Shown piece after piece: positions 54,335 through 64,000 of a DNA stretch of 64,000 nt. This DNA comes from Trichodelitschia bisporula. Taxonomy: Eukaryota; Ascomycota; Dothideomycetes; Phaeotrichales; Phaeotrichaceae. The stretch spans positions 1,086,217 to 1,150,216 of the forward strand of contig ML996690.1 of assembly GCA_010356995.1 (NCBI GenBank). The letters are read 5' to 3'. Under the pieces are notes generated by a model. The model was not told where the DNA came from and searched no databases. It saw only the letters and a list, made by a program, of their open reading frames with translations. Position 1 is the first letter of the stretch, and the number at the start of each line of letters is the position of its first letter. A program made the translations under genes and the position numbers.

Positions 54335-55875
54335 TCACAGCAGACCTTGCTTTTGTAAGTCGAGATACACCTTCTCCGGCATAACATTTCCTTCCGCATC
54401 CTCCATCTGCACAATGTTGTCATGAACCGTCCTCTCCTTCTTCCGATCCCTCGAAATCTTGTCCCACAGCTTAAGAGCTTCTTCGATTCCAGTAATCTCT
54501 CGGAAGAGCGTCGTGTTCGTGATGCCCAGACACTTCAATCCGTAGACATGCCGAGCTTCACCAAAATGCTTGTCGAATGCTCGCCGGCCCATGTAAACGA
54601 AGTTGCCGCAGATTTCGCAGGGAAACTCGACGCCGAGGCCGTGCAGCTTGTACAACCAGTACGGAATTGGCTTGCCGTCCCAGGCGAGGGGAAGCTTCAA
54701 GGGGTTGTATATCTTGTCATCCCCGTCCGACTCTTCGTCCTCTTCCTGGCGCCCTGCCGGCTCGGCTGATTGCTCATAGAAAGCGGCAAGCTCCTGTTGG
54801 CGTTCCCTGTCCGTCATGCCCTGCTTCCGCTCAACGTTGACCCTCGTGTCGCTCCGCTCCGTCTGCATAGCAGCAACGAGCTTCTTGATCCGGGACTCTC
54901 GTTCAGCCAATGCCTTCTCCTTCAAGCCAAGCGCAGTCGCTGCGGATTGTCGTGGGGCCCCATTCGTAGCAGTCCCATTCTTCTTCGCTTCCGCGGCCTT
55001 GATGTGCTTCCGGTTGGTGAGGTGATGCTTGTAGACGTTCTCATTCTTGAACTCCTTCTCGCAATCATCGCACCATATGCCTTCGCCAGATCCTTTGGTG
55101 GCAGGCGCAGCCACTTTGGGCTTTTCCTCCTTTTGCCACTCCGCGATCTCTCCAGCTTCCCAAGCCTTCTCAAAGTCGGCGTTGAAGGTGGCGAACAGTT
55201 TATCCAAATCCTCCAAAGGCTTTGTCCGTCGCATGAATCCTTCAAGATATGATGCCAGCGCACCAAGATATCTGAAGTACGTGTCGTTCATCTTGTCGGC
55301 GCGCTTGATGGTGGTGAAGTTGTCGAAGGAGTCGAGGTATTGAAGGTAAGTGAAGCGGCGACCGCCTTTCACCCCTGGCAAGTTAAGGAACTCTTCATGC
55401 AGCGTGGTAAGGTCAAAGAACCTTCCGTAGCCCTCCTCTCCAGTAAACATGGTATCGATCGGCATGGCGACCACTTCGCCTTCCGCGGCAGGTCGACGCT
55501 TGTATGCGCGCTCCAAGTTCTCGACGGGTTCGTTGGGGTACCGTCGATGGAAGTCTTTCATCTCGGAGAGCTGTTTGTAGAACTCTGATGTTGGGTCACC
55601 GGTGGAGACGGACTGTATCTCTCTTGTCCGCTCACCATCGCTATCGCGGTAGATATCGAGAAGCCGCTGAGACTGATCATGGATACGAATGAGGAAGTTT
55701 GCGACTTCATGATCGCGGTTCAGCCGTTCCCTAATCTATACGACATGTAAGCCCCGATTCAAAGGAAGTGGATAGATTTGCGTACGTGTTTTGGATCTTC
55801 TATCACTCGGTCGGCGATGGCAGCTTCCAGCCTCTCCAGGTCCTCGTGCAGGACGCGCTGCTCCTCCAATATCAT
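54335..55875 (-). CDS. sf3a3: splicing factor 3a subunit 3 (SF3A60/Prp9)
   Basis: Exons 55875-55786 and 55735-54335 join across a 50-nt intron (GTACGC donor, GTATAG acceptor), giving 496 residues. The N-terminus MILEEQRVLHEDLERLEAAI and the block RDHEVANFLIRIHDQSQRLL are the U2-associated helices. The middle carries FTYLQYLDSFDNFTTI and a first zinc finger (WCDDCEKEFKNENVYKHHL). The C-terminal finger and tail are highly conserved (LHGLGVEFPCEICGNFVYMG, RRAFDKHFGEARHVYGLKCL). SF3A3 is part of the 17S U2 snRNP and helps hold U2 at the branch point. It is divergent from FAL1. Confidence 0.95.
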
Positions 55876-56204
55876 CGCTGCTGGGTAATCGTCCTCGACT
55901 GACCGCTGTGTAGAAAGATAGGAGGAAAGGGGAGGTTTATTGCACGTGGTTGCAATCACGCTGGTCCGTTGCACGTCGCGAAGCTCAAGTCGAGGCGCGA
56001 AACCACCCTAGGTCACCGGAACAACCTTTTGCCACAAAATCAAAGAGAGGGTGGCCCGTGCACTTTCTATGCTCCAGCCTTTTGGCCTGCACGGCGAACT
56101 TCGGCCAGCGCAAGCCACTCCACCACTACGAACTCACAAACTCACCCCATCATCTCCACCGCATCACTCTATCACCTAACGAAAACTTCTTGACTTTCGA
56201 CATC
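55876..56204. promoter_or_regulatory. divergent promoter sf3a3 / fal1
   Basis: These 329 bp separate two RNA-processing genes. The fal1 leader is CA/CT-rich (about 56120-56200). No named element was recognised. Confidence 0.55.
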
Positions 56205-57452
56205 ATGGCGGAGGGAATTGACAGGAAGGCCGAGGAGCGCATGGAGTTCAACACCTCCAAGGAGGTGACCGTCGCGCCGACTTTCGAGGCGATGCATCTC
56301 AAGGAGAATCTCCTTCGCGGCATCTACGCGTACGGCTACGAATCACCTTCGGCTGTACAGTCTCGCGCTATCGTCCAAATCTGCAAAGGCCGCGACACCA
56401 TCGCTCAGGCGCAGTCTGGTACGGGTAAAACGGCGACTTTCTCGATTAGCATCCTCCAGATCATCGACACCGCGGTTAGGGAGACGCAAGCGCTTGTCCT
56501 TTCGCCGACCCGTGAACTTGCCACTCAGATCCAGTCTGTCATCATGGCGCTCGGCGACTATATGAACGTTCAGTGCCACGCCTGCATTGGCGGTACGAAT
56601 GTCGGAGAGGATATCCGGAAGCTTGATTACGGACAGCACGTCGTCTCCGGAACTCCTGGACGCGTGGCTGATATGATCCGTCGCCGCAACCTCCGCACGC
56701 GCCACATCAAGATGCTGGTTCTGGATGAAGCGGACGAACTGCTCAACCGTGGCTTCCGGGAGCAGATCTACGATGTTTACCGGTACCTGCCGCCTGCGAC
56801 GCAAGTTGTTGTCGTCTCGGCCACTCTTCCCTACGACGTTCTGGACATGACCACGAAATTCATGACGGATCCGGTCCGCATTTTGGTCAAGCGTGACGAG
56901 TTGACTCTGGAAGGTCTCAAGCAGTACTTCATTGCGATTGAACGGGAGGAGTGGAAGTTTGACACACTATGCGATCTCTACGACACCCTCACCATTACCC
57001 AGGCTGTCATCTTTTGCAACACTCGGCGCAAGGTGGACTGGCTGACGGACAAGATGCGCGAGGCCAATTTCACCGTCTCCTCGATGCACGGCGATATGCC
57101 GCAGAAGGAACGTGACAGTATCATGTCCGACTTCCGGCAGGGCAACTCTCGCGTGCTGATCTCGACCGACGTCTGGGCTCGTGGTATCGACGTGCAGCAG
57201 GTTTCTCTTGTGATCAATTACGATCTTCCCAGCAACCGTGAGAACTATATTCATCGTATCGGTCGTAGCGGTCGGTTCGGACGCAAGGGTGTTGCCATCA
57301 ACTTCGTCACCGCTGAGGACGTTCGCATTCTCCGCGACATTGAGTGTAAGTCTGCTAGTCCGCCGCTACGATGACAGGGCTGACGAAAGATAGTGTACTA
57401 CTCTACTCAGATCGACGAGATGCCGATGAATGTGGCCGATCTTATCTCTTAG
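56205..57452 (+). CDS. fal1: DEAD-box helicase eIF4A-III/FAL1
   Basis: Exons 56205-57345 and 57394-57452 join across a 48-nt intron, giving 399 residues. The short second exon supplies the conserved eIF4A-type end [19 protein letters not shown]. All helicase motifs are intact: [11 protein letters not shown] (Walker A), PTRELA, the GG and TPGR motifs ([11 protein letters not shown]), [32 protein letters not shown] and [13 protein letters not shown]. The start [20 protein letters not shown] is characteristic of eIF4A3 rather than eIF4A1. In animals this is the exon-junction-complex anchor; in yeast Fal1 acts in 18S rRNA processing. Confidence 0.95.
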
Positions 57453-58112
57453 ATCTGTCACCCTCATCTGAGTTCTGTAGGTCGAGCTCATGTCTTCGCT
57501 TCAAGGCAGCTTGTGCAATGGGAAATCAAGTGTGGAGGATATGGGCTTGTAGCCATAGAGGTTCGTTCCGTCTTCTGCGTCAAACCCGTGGGGCTTTACT
57601 GATGCGCTTCGCGTGGCAGAACCAAACCAGTATGGAATCAGGCGATATCGCAATGTCCGTCCACCAATGCTATCCAAAAATTGCGCTGTGGATCCTCCTG
57701 TCCAACCTGAGCGTCATGTTTCCAAAGGCTTATGTCTTAGAGGGAACCGTCTTCTTGTGACGGCTCCTCTGTTAGGTTGTCTTCTGATCTTTCGCTGTGC
57801 TGCTACTGGCTGTGTCTTTAATACATGGTTTTAAAGACACAGCCAGAGGCAGACCAGCGAAAGATCAGAAGACAGTCTGACAAAGGTACCGTCACTGGAA
57901 GACGGAGCCGAACAATTGCGTACCATAGTGACTTCTCTAAAGCCGCTCTCGATGCCACTAGACACAGCCGCAGCCGCAACCGGGAATCCCGCTTGTGCGT
58001 GCCGGGACTTGGGTTAGGAAGGTGATCGGTCACGGAGTTCAGGTCACGTTCTATCTGGAAATGAGTGGACGAAACTCTGAAGTTGGGTACAATATGATGC
58101 TTTCCATAAGTC
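57453..58112. other. intergenic with fold-back element
   Basis: Apart from the 160-bp inverted repeat at 57746-57905 nothing is recognised. Short open frames here are the two arms read on opposite strands. Confidence 0.5.
57746..57905. repeat. 160-bp fold-back (MITE-like) inverted repeat
   Basis: Two arms of about 76 bp (57746-57821 and 57830-57905) are inverted copies around an 8-nt centre. They are roughly 80% identical by eye and include a perfect 21-bp core (GTCTTCTGATCTTTCGCTG region) and a perfect inner GGCTGTGTCTTTAA. The differences are a mix of transitions and transversions. The shape fits a small palindromic MITE or a transcribed hairpin. No clear target-site duplication was found. 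Confidence 0.75.
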
Positions 58113-59243
58113 TTACAGTATTCCGGCTGCCAAATCCATTTTGAGTCTCCATCTCTTTCGCCATTCCTTGGTTCTTGACGTCGGCTTCACGGCCTCGAGG
58201 CCCGCATCATCTCGTGCCACCTGTGGCAAGCATTCTTCCTGTACGTGCTCCGGCAAGCACTGTTCCTGATCCGTAGGCACAACTTCGGGGGCATTGATTC
58301 CCGTCGGTGAATGTTCGCCCTGATCCTCAGCCGCGCCCACAGCAGCATCGCCGCGCGTCGGTGGGCGTTCCACCTGATTCTCCGTCGCGCCCACAGGGGC
58401 GTCCACGCCCGCGGGTGCATACGGAGTCGGAATGATGAAATTAGGCACTGAAGCGGGCAGTTCTGCGAAGTTTTCGAGTCCCCAGTCGGCTGGTAGCTGT
58501 TCTCTGGAAAGGTTGTAATCCGTCGGCAACTCGAAGCAATCCGATCTGGTGGCATCTGTCGTTCCGGTGTGGTTGGCGGTGATCGGGCATGGGATTTCGT
58601 GGGCCTGGGCTTCAATTGAATCCTTTGGGTAGACCGGGCCCGGTACGTCCCGCATGAAAGTCGAGTACGCTGGTATCAACGTTAGCATGTCCTTTGCTCT
58701 GAACTCGATGCATGTACTTGATCTCTGAGTGTCGACCGAACGCCGACGTGCCCGCCGCTTACTCTGCCTCTTCTTATACGGACTCAGATAGTCCTCATAC
58801 ACACTCCCCTCATCATCCAGTACCACATCCCTCGCTATCATCGCAAGGCTACTAATACCCTGCAACAAACTCTTATGACAAGTATCCAGCTCGAACTGGC
58901 GCGTCACAAGCTTCGTCTGGTTGCGCAACATGTACTCGAGCCGGTGCCGCGGCTCCGCCGGTACGCTCTTCTCCGTAGTAAGCAGGAAAGTCCCGATACT
59001 AGCCAGTGCCTCGTTGACGCTGTATATCATGCCCTCGATGTACTGCTCGTGCGCGGTGTCAGTTTGGAAGTGCGCCTGCACGCCCGGCTTGTCCCTCAGG
59101 CGGAGCGCTTCGTTCAGATCTGCTTCCACGCGGTTTATGAGCCGGCAGAAGACTTGCGTTTCGATGCCTAGGTCGCGCGCGTGGGCGGCTGCGTCGACCA
59201 TTTTGTAGACCGTGTTTATGGCTGTTGCTGTTGTGCCGTTCAT
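58113..59243 (-). CDS. fungal CHxSL-motif protein of unknown function
   Basis: This is a single-exon 376-residue protein from the ATG at 59243. The N-terminal 140 residues are helical and resemble a common but uncharacterised Pezizomycotina family: an opening helix with LINRVEADLNEALRLRD, a middle helix YIEGMIYSVNEALASIGTFL, and the signature ELDTCHKSLLQGISSLAMIA (CHxSL). The rest is divergent: a basic patch (KKRQSKRRARRRS), a spacer, and imperfect repeats of about 19-20 residues around GATENQVERPPTRG and GAAEDQGEHSPTGI, ending basic (RTKEWRKRWRLKM). Some relatives of the N-terminal helices sit before NACHT/STAND-like modules, but none is present here. Confidence 0.65.
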   Translation of the reverse strand: MNGTTATAINTVYKMVDAAAHARDLGIETQVFCRLINRVEADLNEALRLRDKPGVQAHFQTDTAHEQYIEGMIYSVNEALASIGTFLLTTEKSVPAEPRHRLEYMLRNQTKLVTRQFELDTCHKSLLQGISSLAMIARDVVLDDEGSVYEDYLSPYKKRQSKRRARRRSVDTQRSSTCIEFRAKDMLTLIPAYSTFMRDVPGPVYPKDSIEAQAHEIPCPITANHTGTTDATRSDCFELPTDYNLSREQLPADWGLENFAELPASVPNFIIPTPYAPAGVDAPVGATENQVERPPTRGDAAVGAAEDQGEHSPTGINAPEVVPTDQEQCLPEHVQEECLPQVARDDAGLEAVKPTSRTKEWRKRWRLKMDLAAGIL

Positions 59244-60072
59244 CGTGTCGTGGATGTGGGATGCGGGGACGGGGGCATGGTTTGCGGTGGTGATGGAGGA
59301 GTAGGAGGAGTTGGAGGAGTAAACGCTGACCCCTCACGGAATGAGGAAACCAAGGACATGGCACTGATGAATGGCACGACCCATGACCCGCCGGCCCGCA
59401 GAGGCGCGCTGGACTGGGGAACGGATAAGACACTGCCTGGGGGGCGGGGTGAGGCCTGTGTCACAGCCTTCACCACACTCCTCTCCGCACGAGGATATTG
59501 GTTGGACGCAGGAGCCAAGGCTCCGGAGTTAATACTGAATATCTTTGCCTTTCTTAGAGTAGGTAGTGAATCCTTCGCGGGAAGCGGGGACCCTGATACG
59601 CTGGATGGCAAAGGCTCTTGTTTCAACTTCATCCCCGTTGTGTGGGGGCTCACGGCGCAAGGCAAGGGCGAGCCGAGATGCAAAGTATGCTACTTCATAT
59701 AATCGCATTCTGGAGCTTGCATGGCTCGTGTGGGGGCATAGGTCCTCGGAAATAATTCACTCATCCGCTTTTCACTTCAAACTGGCAAGCACTATGCTCG
59801 CGAGGACGATCGGCGTTGGCCATCAAAGGACTTCTGATTGGTCAGGAAATGCTCAGCCTCGTTGTGAGGCGATGCTCGTGTGCTTCGGACGCTAACACCA
59901 ACGCCTATAATTGCAAGCCCATACCGTACCGCACGGTCATCAAATATGCTTCCCGCCGCTAGTCTTGCATTAGGTTCCAGAATACTGGTCGAAAAGCTAG
60001 GCGGGAAATCCCATAAAGAACCGATTGATCATAAGCCACCACGTCCATCAACCGTGAACAATGGTCTCAACC
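59244..60072. other. intergenic
   Basis: It holds the promoter of the CHxSL gene and the 3' flank of the Thr-rich membrane protein. Open frames overlap the neighbours in antisense or have no motifs. Confidence 0.45.
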
Positions 60073-61426
60073 TCATCCCGTATACTTCACCACATCTCTA
60101 TCGGCAAATACCACTGGATGCGAGAGCGGCACACCATTATCATCAGTCAACTTCGACAGCCCGGGGAACGCAACAAAATCATCCCCCGCACCCTGTCCCT
60201 TCCAATCGAGCGAGAAGAGACCCGGCTGGGAGAAGAGCAAGAAGCCAAACCTCGCCCCGCGCTTAATTATCTCAGTCAAATTGGTGACGCGCTCTGGATC
60301 CGCCGGATCCCGCGCATACGCCTTCAGAACCAGATCGGCAACGGATACCGCGCGCTGAATGTTTTCGTCGCGCGGATCGTGCTCGGAGATGTGGTCAAAA
60401 GCTGTTCCGGAGAGTAGTGCCGTGAGCTGCCGCCAACGGCTGTAGAAGGTATATTGCGCTACATCATCGTCAGTATTGTGCAGAGAAGCGGGGAGATTTC
60501 GACATACAGCTGTTGTTGGCCTTTACCGGAACAAGTGCTTTACTGAGGCTCGCAAGCGCAGGCGGCAGGAGCGTCTTATCAACCTCCGAACCAAGCTGCG
60601 CCCTAGACAAAATAGTCCACGCCAGGAAAAAGCGCAACGCAGGCACACGAAACTTCGGCTCTCCAAGCCAGCCCGCCAACGTCTCCGCCGGAATCGGTGT
60701 ATTCGGTCCAAGCGCTGCAGCAAGTTTCCGAGCTGAAATATCGCCTACGCCGGTGTCGGGGCGGTAGTAGCTCTGGACGTGGCTATCGATCTTAGTCCGT
60801 AGCTTCGAGAGATCGCTGATGATGGCGCGGTCCTCTGCTGGCTGCGGCAGGCTGTAGTCCGTGACCATGGCGCCCTTTTCCACCGCGATGTAGTCCGAAG
60901 AGTGGTTGCCGTGGGCGGCGCCTCCGAGGGCCGGGCCCTCGCGCCATTTCTTTCCGCGCCGGCTTTTGGCGAAGAGCAGGAAGAGGAGCGCAGCTAGGGC
61001 GATGCCGGCGATGAAGCAGCCGATGGCGATTCCGGCTGCTGGGCCTGAGGAGAGGTGCTTTTGTGCCGGCACGAGCGAGGTGGAAGTGTTATTGTTAGCG
61101 TTGTTTGCAGGCGGATTGCCCGCGGGAGGGTGTGATTGAGTGTCTGGCGACGAAAAGTTGCCGCCGGGAGTGGAACTTGTATTCAGGGCATTTGTCGACG
61201 AATTTCCAGACTCTAGAGGTATGGTTTCTGGATTTGTACCCGTAGTAGGGTTTGCCACTGAAGTTGAAGTCGCAGAGCTTCCTGATCCCTGTTGGCCAGC
61301 AGATGTGGAAGTAGTTGTGGAAGTAGTTGTTGGAGTAGTTGTGGGAGTAGTTGTAGAAGTAGTTGTGGGAGTAGTTGCTTGTCCCGGTTGATTCACAGCT
61401 CCTGCTTGAAGATTCTGAGCCACCAT
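60073..61426 (-). CDS. single-pass membrane protein with Thr-rich N-terminal region
   Basis: Exons 61426-60508 and 60458-60073 join across a 49-nt intron (GTATGT donor, GATGTAG acceptor), giving 434 residues. Residues 20-45 are a TTP/TTS low-complexity run encoded by 12-bp tandem repeats (about 61308-61380). More Ser/Asn-rich sequence follows, then one transmembrane span (GPAAGIAIGCFIAGIALAAL with LFLLF) and a basic stop-transfer KSRRGKKW. The 250-residue cytoplasmic part looks folded (ALRFFLAWTILSRAQLGSEV, VADLVLKAYARDPADPERV, FGFLLFSQPGLFSLDWKGQ). The layout is that of Mid2/WSC-like sensors, yet no N-terminal signal peptide is visible, so membrane entry would rely on the internal span or on a missed 5' exon. 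The C-terminal domain resembles a conserved fungal cytoplasmic domain without a known role. Confidence 0.75.
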
Positions 61427-62344
61427 ATTGTATTCCGCAAAGTCAGAAGTAAAAAGTCCCCAAAAACCCGGGGTGAAGACGAAAGAAAAAGGGTTCCAAC
61501 ATCAGGCTGGGGGGGGCCGTGAAACACCCACAACTTAACACTCGAGCCCGTGGGGAGCCGCTTTGTTAGCCCGTTGCTTTTTACCACAGCCTGACTGACT
61601 TCCGTGCCCCCGCACTCACGGTTCACCACAGGCTCCTTCCCCAAGAATGAACGGCCTCAAGCCATGCGCCCACTGGACAAATGTGGTGGCACGGGCAAGG
61701 CTTTGCATGGGGCGGCTTTGGTGACCTGCCCTAATTGGCTTACACGCGAGGCACTGCCCGATGATCCTAGACAAGGCTGAGCGGGGGGGCGCTCACGTCG
61801 GAGTCCGGGCTTATACACGAACATTGATAATTCCCCATGCAGTGCTGGATTTTTCAGCTGGATGCTCAAGCAAGTCCAGATGCGATGCTGAGGTCGGGGT
61901 AGTAAGGCTGCACTCAGAGAACACGTTGACCATTATGTGGGTGAAGATATGGATGCGCGATCGGCCGTGGAGGATTGGCTGAATACGAGCTTGGCCATGC
62001 AAAGCAGGGATGAGGCTGAAGCGTCGCAGGTATTGCAGGAGCGCTGGGCAAAGACCACACAAAGATAGCTCCAGCCATCCTGTTGATTGGGCGCGTCGCG
62101 TGTGTCGATCGGTAATGACACCCTGATGGCTTCCATTACTCCGCATTTCTCTTGTTGAGCTTCAAACTCACCTTTGTACATCCGTACTGTGGACCTCGCC
62201 GCCAGCCTTCTGCCTACCCCCTCGTCCAAACTATCAGCTCACATGGTGGTCGTGGGCGGCGATTAAGTTGAATCATTCTGCGGGCCTTGGAGCAGCTCTT
62301 TACAGCTTGGCACCGACCACAGGCCTTTGCGACAGTAAGCCAGC
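61427..62344. promoter_or_regulatory. divergent region, membrane protein / Hsp70-like gene
   Basis: 918 bp without a supported gene. An undetected signal-peptide exon of the membrane protein could lie here. No named site was recognised. Confidence 0.4.
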
Positions 62345-64000
62345 ATGAACGAAAAGCCAAAGGAAGCCGTGAAGGCAGACCTCATCGTCGCCATTGACTA
62401 TGGCATGACCTGTCCGTCCCCCAACCCCAATCCCAAACCCTCGCTGAACGCCTGCAGGCACAGGAGTCGCCTACGTCAACCGCACCCGAAGCGACAACAT
62501 CCGGCACCTCCAACGCTGGCCCGGCCGCGCCCAAGCCAACGAGAACAAAGTCCCAACAGTCCTAGTATACAACAAAACCGCCGACCAAATGATAAACTGG
62601 GGCTTCACCTCCGAAGCCAAGCACTCAGAGCAAAACAACCCCAACGAGCTGTACTGCGACTGGTTCAAGACCTTCCTCGACCCGGCCGTATTGCGCGCCG
62701 CGCAAGCCCGCGACCCGGCGAACATACCCTCACAGGCGGATGTCGATCGCTGGACGCAGGACTACCTCCAGGCCCTCTACCAGCATGTCAAGTTCAAGCT
62801 CAGCGCCGAGATGCCGGCGCATAAGCCGTGGTCGAGCGCGAAGGTCGAGTTCATTTTCAGCGTGCCGACGACGTGGTCGCCCCACCCGACGGTCGAGAAG
62901 TTCCGCACCATTGCGACGCGGGCTGGGTTTGGCGAGTCACCGCTACATGCGGTGAAAGTGAGCTTGACGGAGGCGGAAGCCGCGGCTGTGTATACGTCCG
63001 TTGAGGCGCCTGGGCTTTTTTCTGCGGACGAAGTCGTACTTGTGTGCGATGCTGGCGGGGGCACGACGGATTTGACAATCATGCGGATTCAGAGCGTCGT
63101 AAATCAGCTGCTGTCGTTGAAGCAGCTGGATGTCGTGACGGGAAAGAATATCGGATCCGTCCGTATCGATGAGGCGTTTGAGGATCTCGTCCTTGCCCGC
63201 CTAGAAGCAGCCAATGAAGCCCAGAGCATAGGGCTGGACCTAGATATGGCGGCCTGGCAGATGATGAAGTCAGCGCAGTACCAGGACGCCAAATGCGACT
63301 TTGGCTCGCCAGACGATACAAACTTCTTCGTGCCCATCCAAGGCATCTCCACGGAACACACGAGCCCCCAATTCGGGATCCAGAACGGAAACATGTGCAT
63401 CTCGCTTTACGATCTGCAGACCTTATTCGACAAGCAAATCGAGCGACTCGTCACCCTCATCGACCAGCAGCTAGAAAACTTCCAGAAAAAATACTCGGCC
63501 GACAAAATCGCCCACCTCGTGCTTTCGGGCGGCCTAGGGAACTCGCCGTACGTCCAGAGCCTGCTTAAGGCGCGGTATGCCTTTGGGGCGAGTAAGTTTA
63601 CATGCGCGCAGAACGTCCAGGTCCACGTGGCGCCGGAACCGCAGCTTGCCGTGTGCAAAGGCCTGATTTCGCATCGGATGCGGGAGGTCATTGGAGATCC
63701 GGTTATCAAGCAGCTTTGCTGCCGCGCCTCGTACGGCACAGTCTGCAGGATTCTTTATGACAAGAGGAATCCGACCCATCAAGGTCTGAAGACTTGGAGA
63801 GATCCTCTGAACGGCAAAGAATATGTTGCGCAGGCTATAGCTTGGTTTATTAGGAAGGTATGCTTCCAGTTCGTTGACGTCCGTTGAGTATGGAGCTCAG
63901 AGTGAACAGGGACAACCGGTGGATGTGAAGAAGCCCATCGTACATTTATTCAACCGCAAACTGACACCGGGCGATCCGCGGCGAGCATTCCCGACGAGTG
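62345..64000 (+). CDS. HSPA12-like Hsp70-family ATPase, 3'-truncated by the window
   Basis: Exons 62345-62411, 62458-63857 and 63910 to beyond the edge give at least 519 residues. The first splice restores the phosphate-1 motif IVAIDYGMTCTGVAYVNRT. Next come EFIFSVPTTWSP, the phosphate-2 motif LVCDAGGGTTDLTIM and the adenosine motif LVLSGGLGNSPYVQSLL. This is the actin-like Hsp70 ATPase core of the HSPA12 type, a group expanded in filamentous ascomycetes, which lacks a standard substrate-binding domain. Canonical DxGTT is changed to DYGMT. Clients are unknown. The second intron (63858-63909) has a GTATGC donor, and the last exon reads GQPVDVKKPIVHLFNRKL up to the edge. Confidence 0.88.

Noticed and set aside
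57613-58033. two short ORFs with matching LLIFR peptides on opposite strands
   Set aside because: They are the two arms of the fold-back repeat read in opposite directions, not two genes.
1-64000. search for a biosynthetic cluster, CRISPR array, mating-type locus or complete transposon
   Set aside because: No PKS/NRPS/terpene synthase, transporter cluster, regular spacer array, HMG/alpha-box mating gene or intact transposase was recognised.

Overview
The window is nuclear DNA of a filamentous ascomycete (Pezizomycotina). Introns are mostly 43-60 nt, with GT..AG ends and CTAAC/CTGAC-like branch points. Genes are compact on both strands, and several are typical of filamentous fungi: a HapX-type bZIP factor, a KdmB/Lid2-type JmjC demethylase and fungal forms of UGO1, COG2 and TAF6. 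The class within Pezizomycotina cannot be fixed from sequence alone. There is no CRISPR array, prokaryotic operon, rRNA or convincing tRNA gene, and no biosynthetic gene cluster.

The left 14 kb is gene-poor. It holds a three-exon Gly/Pro/Tyr-rich protein gene (741-1963), two small tandem genes for CCxC zinc-binding proteins (2960-3190 and 3714-3971), a protein with KEN and D-box degrons (4634-5603), a long stretch with only a decayed coding region and a hairpin (5.6-9.6 kb), an unknown W/E/R-rich ORF (9710-10348) and TAF6 (10719-12065). From 14 kb onward the DNA is dense with housekeeping genes: an AIF/AMID-like flavoprotein, a 943-residue coiled-coil protein, a DJ-1/PfpI protein, HID1, a PhoD-like membrane phosphatase, the t-SNARE Tlg1, a repeat-bearing membrane protein, an acidic Trp-motif protein, HapX, QTRT2, SLX1 and KdmB. 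Next come an unknown protein, COG2, an NPY1-type Nudix hydrolase, UGO1, ferredoxin YAH1, SF3A3, FAL1/eIF4A3, a CHxSL-family protein, a Thr-rich membrane protein and a 3'-truncated HSPA12-like Hsp70 relative running off the end.

Several neighbours share short divergent promoters and related roles. UGO1 and YAH1 are two mitochondrial genes 232 bp apart. SF3A3 and FAL1 are two spliceosome/exon-junction genes 329 bp apart. PhoD and Tlg1 face away from each other around a fold-back repeat. HID1, Tlg1 and COG2 all belong to Golgi/endosome trafficking but are scattered. The HapX promoter carries a perfect match to the GATA-factor (SreA) site ATCWGATAA, fitting the known SreA-HapX iron circuit.

Exon structures below were built by hand from splice signals, reading phase and protein plausibility, and no database search was possible. 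I found no single clearly new system. The most promising leads are the CCxC gene pair, the xRPxT-repeat membrane protein, the degron protein, and a C-to-G compositional switch inside many coding strands.
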